Shown: positions 42,489-51,577 of the stretch, one piece after another
How positions within the stretch are numbered: the first letter of the stretch is position 1
Layout of the letters: each line of letters begins with the position of its first letter
Origin: an uncultured Burkholderiales bacterium
GTDB taxonomy: Bacteria; Pseudomonadota; Gammaproteobacteria; Burkholderiales; Burkholderiaceae_E
NCBI GenBank assembly: GCA_903903975.1
Contig: CAIVAS010000036.1
Span: forward strand, 1 to 59,740
Reading direction: 5' to 3'
Length of the DNA stretch: 59,740 bases
Program-made: the position numbers and the translations under genes
The notes under the pieces: model-generated
The model's input: only the letters and a program-made list of their open reading frames with translations
Told to the model about the DNA's origin: nothing
The model's database searches: none

Positions 42489-43601
42489 TCAGGCCTTGCC
42501 CATCGGCAAGTAATCGGTATAGCCCTGCTCGCTGCCGCCATAAAACGTCGGCCTGTTATAGGGCGTGAAGGCCGCCTGCTGCCGGATTCGCTCGGGCAGG
42601 TCGGGGTTGGAGATGAAGTAGCGTCCGAAGGCGATCGCATCGGCGTTGCCCTTGGCCACGGTCTCGGCGGCACTCTCGGCGTTGAAATTGCCCGCGGTCA
42701 TCAGCACGCCGTGCCATGCCGGCCGGAACAGCGCGCAGGCCGATGGCACGTTCTGATGATCGACTTCGCCCGAGCCGGCGCCGCTCGAGCGCGGCTCGAT
42801 CAGGTGCAGATAGGCCAGTCCGAGTTTGTCGAGCTCGCCGATGATGTGCGAGTAAAGCGGCATCGGATCGGCCTCGCCGCTGTCGTTGGCCACACCGTAG
42901 GGCGACAGGCGGATGCCGACCCGCTCGGGTCCCCAGACGGCGGCGACCGCGCGGGTCACCTCGAGCGACAGCCGCACCCGGTTTTCGATCGAGCCGCCAT
43001 AGGCATCGGTGCGCTGGTTGCTGCGCGACTGCATGAACTGCTCAAGCAGATAGCCATTGGCCGAGTGAATCTCGACACCGTCGAAGCCGGCCTGCATCGC
43101 ATTGCGGGCCGCCTGGGCATAGCCTTCGATGATGCCGGGGATCTCGTGGGTCTCGAGTGCGCGAGGCGTCTCGAGCGGCACGCGCTCAAAGTTCGCGCTC
43201 ATCGCCTTGCCGTTGGCGGCGATCGCCGAGGGCGCGATCGGCAAGGCGCCACCCGGCTGATGCGACGAATGCGAAATCCGGCCCACATGCCAGAGCTGCA
43301 AAAAGATTTTTCCGCCGCGTGAATGCACCGCTGCGGTCACGCCTTTCCAGCCCTCGACCTGCGCGGCGGTATGGATGCCGGGGGTGGCGGGTGCGCCCTG
43401 TCCCGAGGCCAGTACCTGCGAGGCTTCGGCGATGATCAGCCCGCCTTCTGAGGCGCGCTGTCGGTAGTACTCGGCATTGAGCGCATTGGCGATATTGCCG
43501 GGCGTAGTGGCACGCATCCGCGTGAGCGGCGCCATCACCACCCGGTGGCTCAGGGTGAAGGGCCCGATCCTGAGCGGGGCAAACAGGGCTTGGGTTGTCA
43601 T
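42489..43601 (-). CDS. Old yellow enzyme family ene-reductase (NemA-like)
   Basis: 370-residue FMN-dependent TIM barrel. Characteristic runs are FTLSHRVVMAPLTRMRA, FLQLWHVGRISH, GFDGVEIHSANGYLLEQF, RTDAYGGSIENR and the late FGRYFISNPDLPER. Members reduce alpha/beta-unsaturated carbonyls or nitro compounds with NAD(P)H. The catalytic tyrosine region and the substrate HxxN (HSAN) are present. It appears to be a single detoxification gene. Confidence 0.92.
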   Translation of the reverse strand: MTTQALFAPLRIGPFTLSHRVVMAPLTRMRATTPGNIANALNAEYYRQRASEGGLIIAEASQVLASGQGAPATPGIHTAAQVEGWKGVTAAVHSRGGKIFLQLWHVGRISHSSHQPGGALPIAPSAIAANGKAMSANFERVPLETPRALETHEIPGIIEGYAQAARNAMQAGFDGVEIHSANGYLLEQFMQSRSNQRTDAYGGSIENRVRLSLEVTRAVAAVWGPERVGIRLSPYGVANDSGEADPMPLYSHIIGELDKLGLAYLHLIEPRSSGAGSGEVDHQNVPSACALFRPAWHGVLMTAGNFNAESAAETVAKGNADAIAFGRYFISNPDLPERIRQQAAFTPYNRPTFYGGSEQGYTDYLPMGKA

Positions 43602-43655
43602 CGTGGTCTCCGTGTCGTTGTTGTTGTGATTCCGGGGCGGGGTGGAGCAGGAGCA

Positions 43656-44450
43656 TCAGCCCGGTTGTCTCACCAGTGCCAGCTGGCGGGCCTGCGCGAT
43701 CAGCCGCCCGGTGCTGTCCCAGAGCATGCCGTCTTCGATCATGCGACCGTCGGCCAGGTCACCGGTGCGGAATTGCCCGAGGATCCAGCCCGGCGCCGGC
43801 CGCCTGCGCAGGTGCACGGTGAGCTCGACTGTCGGCACCCAGCCGACCGCGCCGATCTGCCCGAACACCGACGGCGGAAAGGCGTCGGCAAACAGCAGCG
43901 CGGCAATCGGGTCGGGATCGCGGCCGTCCTTGAAGCGGATCCATCCGGTGATCTGGGCACGTCCGCCAACTTTGGTGTGCACTTCATCCGGATGCAGACG
44001 GATTTCGAGGCGATCCATGATCGGCAGATTGATGCCCTGCTGGTCGCCTGAGCGGGGGACGCACTGATCGGGGGGCGGAATCGAGGGGGCAGGTGGCTCG
44101 ATCACCGGCTGCGTGCCGACGCCCAGGTTGCCGAAGGCGGCCATCACTTCGATGCGAGCGCTGTCGTCTTGCATGAGCGTTGCCCGACAGGTGCTCAGTT
44201 GCCGGCCGCTGCGCAGCACCTGCGCATGAATGCGGCAAGGCTGGCTGCCCAGACCGGGGCGCAGATAGTGCACGGTGATGCTCAGCGGATCAGGATGCTC
44301 GGGGGTCTGTGCGGCGATCGCATTGGCCGCCAGGGCCAGCAGATAGCCGCCGTTGGGATTGCTGCCGATGCTCCAGTCGGGTGACACCAGGCCTTCGAAG
44401 GCGCCGTCGCCAAGCGGGGTGAGTCGGGTTTCGTCGTCGAATTGGCTCAT
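43656..44450 (-). CDS. Acyl-CoA thioesterase family protein (double hotdog, TesB-like)
   Basis: 264 residues. An N-terminal hotdog half (SIGSNPNGGYLLALAANAI, VHYLRPGLGSQPC) and a C-terminal half (GWVPTVELTVHLRRRPAPGW, GRMIEDGMLWDSTGRLIAQARQLALV) resemble TesB-like thioesterases. Substrate unknown. It lies 49 bases upstream of the same-strand ftsY stop region, but the gene order does not indicate a shared function. Confidence 0.78.
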   Translation of the reverse strand: MSQFDDETRLTPLGDGAFEGLVSPDWSIGSNPNGGYLLALAANAIAAQTPEHPDPLSITVHYLRPGLGSQPCRIHAQVLRSGRQLSTCRATLMQDDSARIEVMAAFGNLGVGTQPVIEPPAPSIPPPDQCVPRSGDQQGINLPIMDRLEIRLHPDEVHTKVGGRAQITGWIRFKDGRDPDPIAALLFADAFPPSVFGQIGAVGWVPTVELTVHLRRRPAPGWILGQFRTGDLADGRMIEDGMLWDSTGRLIAQARQLALVRQPG

Positions 44451-44499
44451 CGGATCGGGGGGGTGCCAGGGTTGTCGTTACTGAATGGGATGCCTGTGC

Positions 44500-45663
44500 T
44501 CAATCAATCAGCGCGCCGGCAAATTCGTCGGCAGAAAAAGCCTGCAGGTCGTCGATGCCCTCGCCCACGCCGATGAAGCAAATTGGAATCGGCCGATCGC
44601 GACGGGTATGGGCCAGCGCGACCAGTGCGCCACCGCGGGCGGTGCCGTCGAGCTTGGTGACGATCAGGCCGGTGAGCTGCACCGCGTCATCGAAGGCCTT
44701 GACCTGCGCGAGCATGTTCTGCCCGGTATTGCCATCGAGCACCAGCAGGACTTCGTGCGGCGCGCCGTCCATGGCTTTGCCGATGACGCGCCGGATCTTT
44801 TTCAGCTCGTCCATCAGATGGGTCTGGGTGGGCAGACGGCCGGCGGTATCGACCATGACGACGCCGGTGCCCCGCGCCCGCCCTGCCGCGACCGCATCAA
44901 AGGCGACCGCACCCGGGTCGCCGCCTTCCTGGGCGATCACATCGACCTGATTGCGGCTGCCCCATTGCGCGAGCTGCTCGCGTGCGGCTGCCCGGAAGGT
45001 GTCGCCGGCGGCAAGCAGCACCGATTTGCCTTCGCCGTGCAGATGGCGGGCGAGCTTGCCGATCGAGGTGGTTTTGCCGGCGCCGTTGACGCCGGCGATC
45101 ATCATGACCAGCGGGCTGGCCTGATCGATGTCGATCTGCCGCTCAAGCGGCGCAAGCAGCTCGACCAGCAGCCCCCGCAGCGCGGCCTTGACCTGCGAGG
45201 TGTCGGTGAGCTTGTCCTTGCGGACCTTCTCGCGCAGCGCGGTGAGCAGCCACTGCGTGGTCTCGAAGCCGGTGTCGCCCGACAGCAGCGCGGTCTCGAG
45301 GTCTTCATAGAGGACCTCGTCGATCTTGACGCCGGTAAAGAGCACCGCGATGTTGCCGCGGGTGCGCGACAGACCCTGCTTGAGGCGCGCCAGCCAGGGG
45401 CGGCGGTCAGAGGGCACCTCGGGGACCGGGTCGCTGACGGTATCACTGCTGCTGTCGCTGACAGTTGCCGCAAGGCCTGCCGTGGCGGTCGCCTGAATGG
45501 CAAGGGTCGATTCGGCCACCGCGGCGTCGGCTGCGCCGCGAGCCGCCAGTTCGCTTGCCGTCGCCGCAGCAGGAGACACCGACGGCGACACCGACGGTGT
45601 TTCGGAGGAGGGGCCCGGCGGCTGGGCCGGTGCAGGCTTGTTGCGGCGAAAGAATCCGAACAT
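44500..45663 (-). CDS. ftsY: Signal recognition particle receptor FtsY
   Basis: FtsY docks SRP-ribosome complexes at the membrane. It has 387 residues: a short membrane-targeting start MFGFFRRNKP, an acidic/alanine-serine-rich A domain (about 11-88, with small SVSP repeats), and the NG domain. GTPase motifs are intact: G1 GVNGAGKTT (191-199), DTFRAAA, G3 DTAGR (273-277), TKLDG and a C-terminal GVGEGIDDLQAF. ATG 45663 was chosen because it gives the canonical MFGFF start. Divergent from the M16 peptidase gene. Confidence 0.96.
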   Translation of the reverse strand: MFGFFRRNKPAPAQPPGPSSETPSVSPSVSPAAATASELAARGAADAAVAESTLAIQATATAGLAATVSDSSSDTVSDPVPEVPSDRRPWLARLKQGLSRTRGNIAVLFTGVKIDEVLYEDLETALLSGDTGFETTQWLLTALREKVRKDKLTDTSQVKAALRGLLVELLAPLERQIDIDQASPLVMMIAGVNGAGKTTSIGKLARHLHGEGKSVLLAAGDTFRAAAREQLAQWGSRNQVDVIAQEGGDPGAVAFDAVAAGRARGTGVVMVDTAGRLPTQTHLMDELKKIRRVIGKAMDGAPHEVLLVLDGNTGQNMLAQVKAFDDAVQLTGLIVTKLDGTARGGALVALAHTRRDRPIPICFIGVGEGIDDLQAFSADEFAGALID

Positions 45664-45737
45664 GTCGACGGGGTGGTGATGCGAAGCTGCCTGCAGACGG
45701 CGGGGTACACTCGAACCCCCGATTCTACGCCGCCGCA
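45664..45737. promoter_or_regulatory. Shared divergent promoter region of ftsY and the M16 peptidase operon
   Basis: The 74-base gap contains TAGAATCG on the minus strand (45727-45720), a good -10 candidate for ftsY, and TACACT on the plus strand (45708-45713), a weaker -10 candidate for the peptidase gene. The two would overlap, so transcription could be mutually exclusive. Confidence 0.45.
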
Positions 45738-47153
45738 ATGACCCGATCTTTCATGCAACTTGCCGCCGCCGGGCTGCTGACGACGGCCTGCGGCCTGGTC
45801 GCCGCACAAAACGCCGCGCCCCCCGCTCAGACAGCGTCTGCCCCAAGTTCCCAGCAGGTGGTTGAGCGAAGCTTCCCTAACGGAATGAAAGTGCTGGTCA
45901 AGCCCGACAGGCGCGCGCCCACGGTCGCCCATATGGTCTGGTATCGCGCCGGCTCGATGGATGAAGTCAATGGCCGCACCGGCGTCGCCCATGTCCTCGA
46001 GCACATGATGTTCAAGGGCACCGAGTCGCTGGCGCCCGGCGAGTTTTCGCGGCGGGTGGCGGCCATGGGCGGGCGCGAAAATGCCTTTACCTCGCGCGAC
46101 TACACCGGCTACTTCCAGCAGGTCCACAAGTCGCGTCTGCCCGATGTCATGGCGCTTGAAGCCGACCGCATGGTTAATCTCAAGCTGTCGGCCGACGAAT
46201 TCGCCAAAGAGATCAAGGTGGTGATGGAGGAGCGGCGGCTGCGCACCGAAGACAGCGCCAGCGCGCTGGTCTACGAGCAGCTCTATGCCACCAGCTTCAC
46301 GGCTCATCCCTATCGGTATCCGGTGGTCGGCTGGATGAGCGACCTTGAGTCGATGACGCCTGCCGATGCGCGCGCCTGGTATGACACCTGGTATGCGCCC
46401 GGCAATGCCACGCTGATCGTGGCCGGTGACGTCGAGCCCGAGGCGGTCTTTGCGCTGGCCGAAAAATACTATGGCGGTATCCCAGCCAAGGCCGTGCCGG
46501 CACGCAAGCCGCAAACCGAACCCGCCCAGCGCGGATTGCGTCGCATCGAGGTCAAGGCGCCGGCCGAAAATCCCTATATCGTCATGGCGTTTCATGTGCC
46601 CAAGCTCGAATCGATCGAGGGTCCCCGTGATCCCTATGCACTTGAAGTGCTCTCGACCCTGCTCGATGGCGGCGCGAGCACCCGCTTTACCCGCAATATC
46701 GTGCGCGGTTCGCGGGTGGCCAATCAGGCCGGCGCCGGCTACGACATGACGCAACGCGGCCCGGCGGTCTTCGTGCTCGACGGCACGCCGGCCGATGGTC
46801 ACACCACCGCCGAGGTCGAGGCTGCGCTGCGTGCCGAGATCGCCCGCATTGCCACCGAGGGCGTGCCGCAGGCCGAACTCGACCGGGTCAAGGTGCAGTA
46901 CGTGGCCGGGCAGGTCTACAAGCGCGACTCGGTCTTCGGGCAGGCCATGGAAATCGCCGGCCTCGAAATCACCGGCCTGTCCTATCGCGATGCCGACCGC
47001 ATCCTCGACAAGGTCCGCTCCGTCACGGTCGAGGAGGTCAAGGCGGTGGCTGCGCGCTATTTCGGCGACGAAGCCCTGACGATTGCCACCCTGCTGCCGC
47101 AGGCGATTGCTCCCGGAAAACCCGCCGCCGCCCCGGCCGGTCTGAGGCACTGA
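45738..47153 (+). CDS. M16 family zinc metallopeptidase, catalytic subunit
   Basis: 471 residues with a signal peptide (AAAGLLTTACGLVAAQ). The inverted zinc motif is complete: HVLEH at 85-89 and the third ligand in VVMEERRL (E164/E165). The second M16 half follows with RGLRRIEVKAPAENPYIVMAF. It is the pitrilysin-type peptidase commonly found beside ftsY in betaproteobacteria. The next gene encodes the partner lacking the zinc motif; the two probably form a periplasmic heterodimer. Substrate unknown. Confidence 0.9.
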   Translation: MTRSFMQLAAAGLLTTACGLVAAQNAAPPAQTASAPSSQQVVERSFPNGMKVLVKPDRRAPTVAHMVWYRAGSMDEVNGRTGVAHVLEHMMFKGTESLAPGEFSRRVAAMGGRENAFTSRDYTGYFQQVHKSRLPDVMALEADRMVNLKLSADEFAKEIKVVMEERRLRTEDSASALVYEQLYATSFTAHPYRYPVVGWMSDLESMTPADARAWYDTWYAPGNATLIVAGDVEPEAVFALAEKYYGGIPAKAVPARKPQTEPAQRGLRRIEVKAPAENPYIVMAFHVPKLESIEGPRDPYALEVLSTLLDGGASTRFTRNIVRGSRVANQAGAGYDMTQRGPAVFVLDGTPADGHTTAEVEAALRAEIARIATEGVPQAELDRVKVQYVAGQVYKRDSVFGQAMEIAGLEITGLSYRDADRILDKVRSVTVEEVKAVAARYFGDEALTIATLLPQAIAPGKPAAAPAGLRH

Positions 47154-47157
47154 CACC

Positions 47158-48486
47158 ATGCGAGTCGCCTTCGTTCAACCCCTTTCCATTCGCCCCCTCT
47201 TTCTTCTCGCTCTGCTGCTCTGGGCGCCGCTGGCCAGCGCGGTGCTGCCGATCGAGCACTGGGTCAGTTCACGCGGCACCCGGGTCTATTTCGTGAGAGC
47301 CGATTCGATCCCGATGCTTGACATCAATATCGACTTCGATGCCGGTGCCCGCCACGATCCGCCGGCCAAGTCGGGTCTGGCCGCGATGACCGCCGGCACG
47401 CTGGCGCGGGGCCTGACCGGCCTTGACGAAGCGGCGCTCGCCGAGCGTCTGGCCGACATCGGTGCCAGCCAGGGTGCCGGTGCCGGTGACGATCGGGCCA
47501 GCGCCTCGTTGCGAACGCTCACCAGCCCGCGCGAGCTCGATGCCGCGGTCGCGCTGCTCGCCAGTCTGGTCTCGCAGCCGACCTTCCCCGAGGTGCCGCT
47601 GCAGCGTGAGCGCGAGCGGGTGATCCAGGGGCTTCGCGAAGCCGCGGTCAAGCCCGATGCCATCGCCCAGCGCACGTTCAGCGAGCTGATCTATCCTCGG
47701 CATCCCTACGGGCGCGATCCGCTGCCCGAAACGATCGCGGCCATCACCCGCGATGATCTGGTCGACTTTCATCGCCGCTATTTCGGTGCGAGCCGCGCGG
47801 TCGTGTCGATCGTCGGTGCCATCGATCGTGCCCGCGCCGAAGCGATTGCCGAGCAGCTCACCCGCGATCTGCCGCAGGGCGTGACGCCGGCAGCCATGCC
47901 GCCGGTCGAGCCACCCCAGGCGGTCGAGCGACGCATTCCCCATCCGGCCACCCAGAGCCATATCGTGATCGGCGCGCCGGCCATGGCGCGCTCCGACCCC
48001 GATTACTTCCCGCTCTTCGTTGGCAACTATGTGCTGGGCGGCGGCGGATTCGTGTCGCGGCTGACGACCGAGGTGCGCGAAAAGCGCGGGCTGTCCTACA
48101 GCGTCTATTCCTACTTCTCGCCGATGATGCAGCCCGGCCCGTTTGCGGTCGGTCTGCAGACCCGCAAGTCCCAGACCGACGAGGCGCTGGCGGTGGTGCG
48201 TCAGACGCTTGAGGGCTTCGTGCGCGACGGGCCGACCGAGGCCGAACTGGTCGCGGCCAAGCAGAATCTGGTCGGCGGCTTTGCCCTGCGCATCGATTCC
48301 AATCGCAAGATCCTCGACAACATCGCCAACATCGGCTGGTATCAGCTGCCGCTCGACTATCTCGAGCGCTGGACCGATCAGGTCGAAAAGGTCACCACGG
48401 CGCAGGTCCGCGAGGCCTTCGGGCGCAAGGTGTTTCCCGATCGGATGGTCACGGTGATCGTGGGTGCCGGTGAAGCGAAACCCTGA
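47158..48486 (+). CDS. M16 family peptidase-like protein, non-catalytic subunit
   Basis: 442 residues with a signal peptide (PLFLLALLLWAPLASA). The M16 fold is clear (DAGARHDPPAKSGLAAMTAGTLARG; late REKRGLSYSVYSYFSPMMQPG), but the HxxEH motif is replaced by MTAGT, so no zinc is bound. It keeps the R/Y-containing C-terminal half that completes the active chamber in M16B heterodimers. It starts four bases after the catalytic subunit's stop. Confidence 0.9.
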   Translation: MRVAFVQPLSIRPLFLLALLLWAPLASAVLPIEHWVSSRGTRVYFVRADSIPMLDINIDFDAGARHDPPAKSGLAAMTAGTLARGLTGLDEAALAERLADIGASQGAGAGDDRASASLRTLTSPRELDAAVALLASLVSQPTFPEVPLQRERERVIQGLREAAVKPDAIAQRTFSELIYPRHPYGRDPLPETIAAITRDDLVDFHRRYFGASRAVVSIVGAIDRARAEAIAEQLTRDLPQGVTPAAMPPVEPPQAVERRIPHPATQSHIVIGAPAMARSDPDYFPLFVGNYVLGGGGFVSRLTTEVREKRGLSYSVYSYFSPMMQPGPFAVGLQTRKSQTDEALAVVRQTLEGFVRDGPTEAELVAAKQNLVGGFALRIDSNRKILDNIANIGWYQLPLDYLERWTDQVEKVTTAQVREAFGRKVFPDRMVTVIVGAGEAKP

Positions 48487-49123
48487 TTCCGGCGCGCCGC
48501 GAGAAAAAGCAGGCGCGCGCAAGCCCGCGCCGCGTGTGGCACGGTCCTTGCCGATGAAGGTGCGCATCATCGGTGGTGCCTGGAAGCGAACCCTGCTGCC
48601 GGTGCTCGATCGGCCGGGTCTGCGCCCGACGCCCGACCGGGTACGCGCGACGCTTTTCAACTGGCTTGGCAACCGGCTCGATGGCTGGCGTTGTCTCGAT
48701 CTGTATGCCGGCAGCGGCGCGCTCGGCTTTGAATGCGCATCGCGGGGCGCGGCCAGGGTGGTGCTTATCGAGCGCGATGCCCGCATCGTCGAGTCGCTGC
48801 GATCGGTCAAGGAGCGGCTGGCGGCCGAGACCGTCGAGCTCGCTCAGGCCGATGCCTTTGCCTGGGCGTCACAGAGCGCCGAGCGTTTCGATCTGGTGCT
48901 GCTCGATCCCCCTTTTGGCGAAGGCGTGCTCGACCGGATCGTGCCCCGGCTTGCCGGTGTGCTCGCACCGGGCGCCGCGCTCTATGTCGAGTCGGATGCG
49001 CCGGTCGATGTCGACACCGCACCCTGGACCCAATTGCCGGGCGTGCGGGTGCATCGCGCCGACCGCGCCGGGCTGGTCCATTATCATCTGCTGCTGATGC
49101 CTGCTGAGCCAACTGGAGCCTGA
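48464..49123 (+). CDS. rsmD: 16S rRNA (guanine966-N2)-methyltransferase RsmD
   Basis: RsmD methylates G966 of 16S rRNA. The SAM-binding motif reads [19 protein letters not shown] and the catalytic motif is LLDPPF, both standard. The conserved start region [16 protein letters not shown] follows a basic extension of about 30 residues. Start choice is uncertain: GTG 48464 overlaps the upstream gene, GTG 48470 is close by, and ATG 48554 removes the extension. coaD follows two bases after the stop. Confidence 0.92.
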   Translation: MPVKRNPDSGAPREKAGARKPAPRVARSLPMKVRIIGGAWKRTLLPVLDRPGLRPTPDRVRATLFNWLGNRLDGWRCLDLYAGSGALGFECASRGAARVVLIERDARIVESLRSVKERLAAETVELAQADAFAWASQSAERFDLVLLDPPFGEGVLDRIVPRLAGVLAPGAALYVESDAPVDVDTAPWTQLPGVRVHRADRAGLVHYHLLLMPAEPTGA

Positions 49124-49125
49124 CG

Positions 49126-49885
<760 letters not shown>

Positions 49886-49961
49886 GTCCGCCGGGGTGTC
49901 TGCCAGGCTGCGGTCACAAACACCGCGTCGCCCATCTCCACTCAGATCAGACCAGACCAGC

Positions 49962-51467
49962 TCAGTTCAGCAGGTAGTTCAGCCCCCAGGGGCCGGCCTT
50001 GTTCCATTCAGCCGACTCGAACTGCAGCGACTGGTTGGTCAGCGGATGGTCGTCGGCCCATGACGAATCGAGTTCGATTCGCCCGCCGCCGCTCTTGACC
50101 CGCAGCTTGATCGATGGCGGCAGCTGGCCGTCGCGTCGTCGATGGAAAATCACCGCCAGTCGCAGGCACAGCACCATCACCCATTCGTCCTGCTCGAACA
50201 GACACGCTTTGAGCTTGGTCAGGCCGCCGGTCTGGCCGAGCACAAGGTTGGCAATGAGGGTCTGCTCGTCTTCCGAGAAGCCGGGCATGTCGCAGTGGCT
50301 CAGGATATAGCCGCCATGCTTGTGATAGTCGGCATGGGCAATCGACATGCCGGTCTCGCACAGCTGCGCCGCCCAGGCCAGCATCCGTGTGCTGCGTGCA
50401 ATCTCCTCGTCCGATGCACGTACCGCTTCCTGATAAAAGGACGTGGCGAGCGCGGCGACCGCCTGGCCGTATCGCTCGTCGAGCGTGTAGCGGCGGATCA
50501 TCTGGGAGACGGTGACGCTGCGCATATCGGCGCCGGTCGAGCGTCCGAGCAGATCGTAGAGCACGCCTTCGCGCAAGGCGCCGTCGCAGTAGTCCATCGA
50601 GTCGATGCCGAACTCTTCGAAGGCCGCGCTCATCATCGCCAGACCGCCGGCGATCACCGGACGCCGGTCGGGCTTGAGGCCCTCGAATCGAAGCCGATCG
50701 GCATGGCCGGCTTTCAGCAGCGATGTTTCGATCATCGCGAGCGCATTGGCGGTCAGGCGCGAGTCACCGAAGTCGACCTGGGCGATCTGCCACAGGGTCT
50801 TGGCGGTGCCGGAGGTGCCGATCGAGGTTCGCCAGCCGAATTCACGGTAGAGCCTGGACAGCGGCGCCAGCGCGTCACGGCAGGCCAGGCGCGCACGCTG
50901 GTAGTTGTGGCGATCGATGTTGCCGTCAGGAAAAAACTGATTGGCCAGACCGACGCAGCCCAGCGGCACCGATTCGAGCAGCTCGCTGCGATAGTCGGTG
51001 CCGATGATGCACTCGGTCGAGCCGCCGCCGATATCGATAATCAGGCGTCGGTGGCCATCGGTGGGCAAGGCATGGGCCGCCCCGAGATAGATCAGCCGCG
51101 CCTCTTCGCGTCCGGCGATCACCTCGATCGGAAAACCGAGGGCTTCTTGCGAGCGCTCCAGAAATTCGCGGGTATGGCTCGCCACCCGGAAAGTGTTGGT
51201 GGCCACCGCCCGAACCCCATCGGGCCGAAAGGCGCGCAGTCGCTCGCCGAAGCGATGCAGGGCCGCAATTGCGCGTTCCTGGGCTGGCTCTGACAAGGTA
51301 CCGGTGCTGCTCAGTCCGGCGGCGAGTCTGACGGTTTCTTTGATCTGGTCGATCGGGCGGATCTGATCGCCCACTGGCGTGGATTCGATCCTGCCGATGA
51401 CGAGTCGAAAACTGTTCGATCCGAGATCGACGGCTGCAAGGAGATGGGAGAATGGCATTGGCGACAT
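49962..51467 (-). CDS. ppx: Exopolyphosphatase (Ppx/GppA family)
   Basis: 501 residues of the actin-like phosphatase fold. The phosphate-binding blocks AAVDLGSNSFRLVIGR at the start and IIDIGGGSTECIIG in the middle are intact, as is the ATNTFRVASHTREFL motif. A C-terminal HD-like helical region follows (VLGQTGGLTKLKACLFEQDEW). It hydrolyses polyphosphate or pppGpp and is divergent from ppk1, so the pair sets polyphosphate level. ATG 51467 or 51458 could start it. Its first possible start lies inside a palindrome. Confidence 0.93.
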   Translation of the reverse strand: MSPMPFSHLLAAVDLGSNSFRLVIGRIESTPVGDQIRPIDQIKETVRLAAGLSSTGTLSEPAQERAIAALHRFGERLRAFRPDGVRAVATNTFRVASHTREFLERSQEALGFPIEVIAGREEARLIYLGAAHALPTDGHRRLIIDIGGGSTECIIGTDYRSELLESVPLGCVGLANQFFPDGNIDRHNYQRARLACRDALAPLSRLYREFGWRTSIGTSGTAKTLWQIAQVDFGDSRLTANALAMIETSLLKAGHADRLRFEGLKPDRRPVIAGGLAMMSAAFEEFGIDSMDYCDGALREGVLYDLLGRSTGADMRSVTVSQMIRRYTLDERYGQAVAALATSFYQEAVRASDEEIARSTRMLAWAAQLCETGMSIAHADYHKHGGYILSHCDMPGFSEDEQTLIANLVLGQTGGLTKLKACLFEQDEWVMVLCLRLAVIFHRRRDGQLPPSIKLRVKSGGGRIELDSSWADDHPLTNQSLQFESAEWNKAGPWGLNYLLN

Positions 51468-51481
51468 TCTGCCGCAGAATG
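51465..51481. promoter_or_regulatory. Palindrome CATTCTG-CCG-CAGAATG between ppx and ppk1
   Basis: A perfect seven-base inverted repeat with a three-base centre overlaps the first ppx start codon and lies 97 bases upstream of the ppk1 ATG. It is a plausible operator for the divergent pair. No match to a PHO-box repeat was recognised. Confidence 0.45.
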
Positions 51482-51577
51482 ACGTCAGTCCCGAGTCTGC
51501 CTGGCCTGACTCTGGTCATTGCCGTGCCCGACGACGATCGGGCCGCACCGAGACACACGACTTTCCGACGGATTCTT

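Noticed and set aside
45102-47159. 685-codon minus-strand frame across ftsY and the M16 gene
   Set aside because: It is arginine/histidine/glycine-rich, matches no family and is the antisense shadow of the M16 gene in high-GC DNA.
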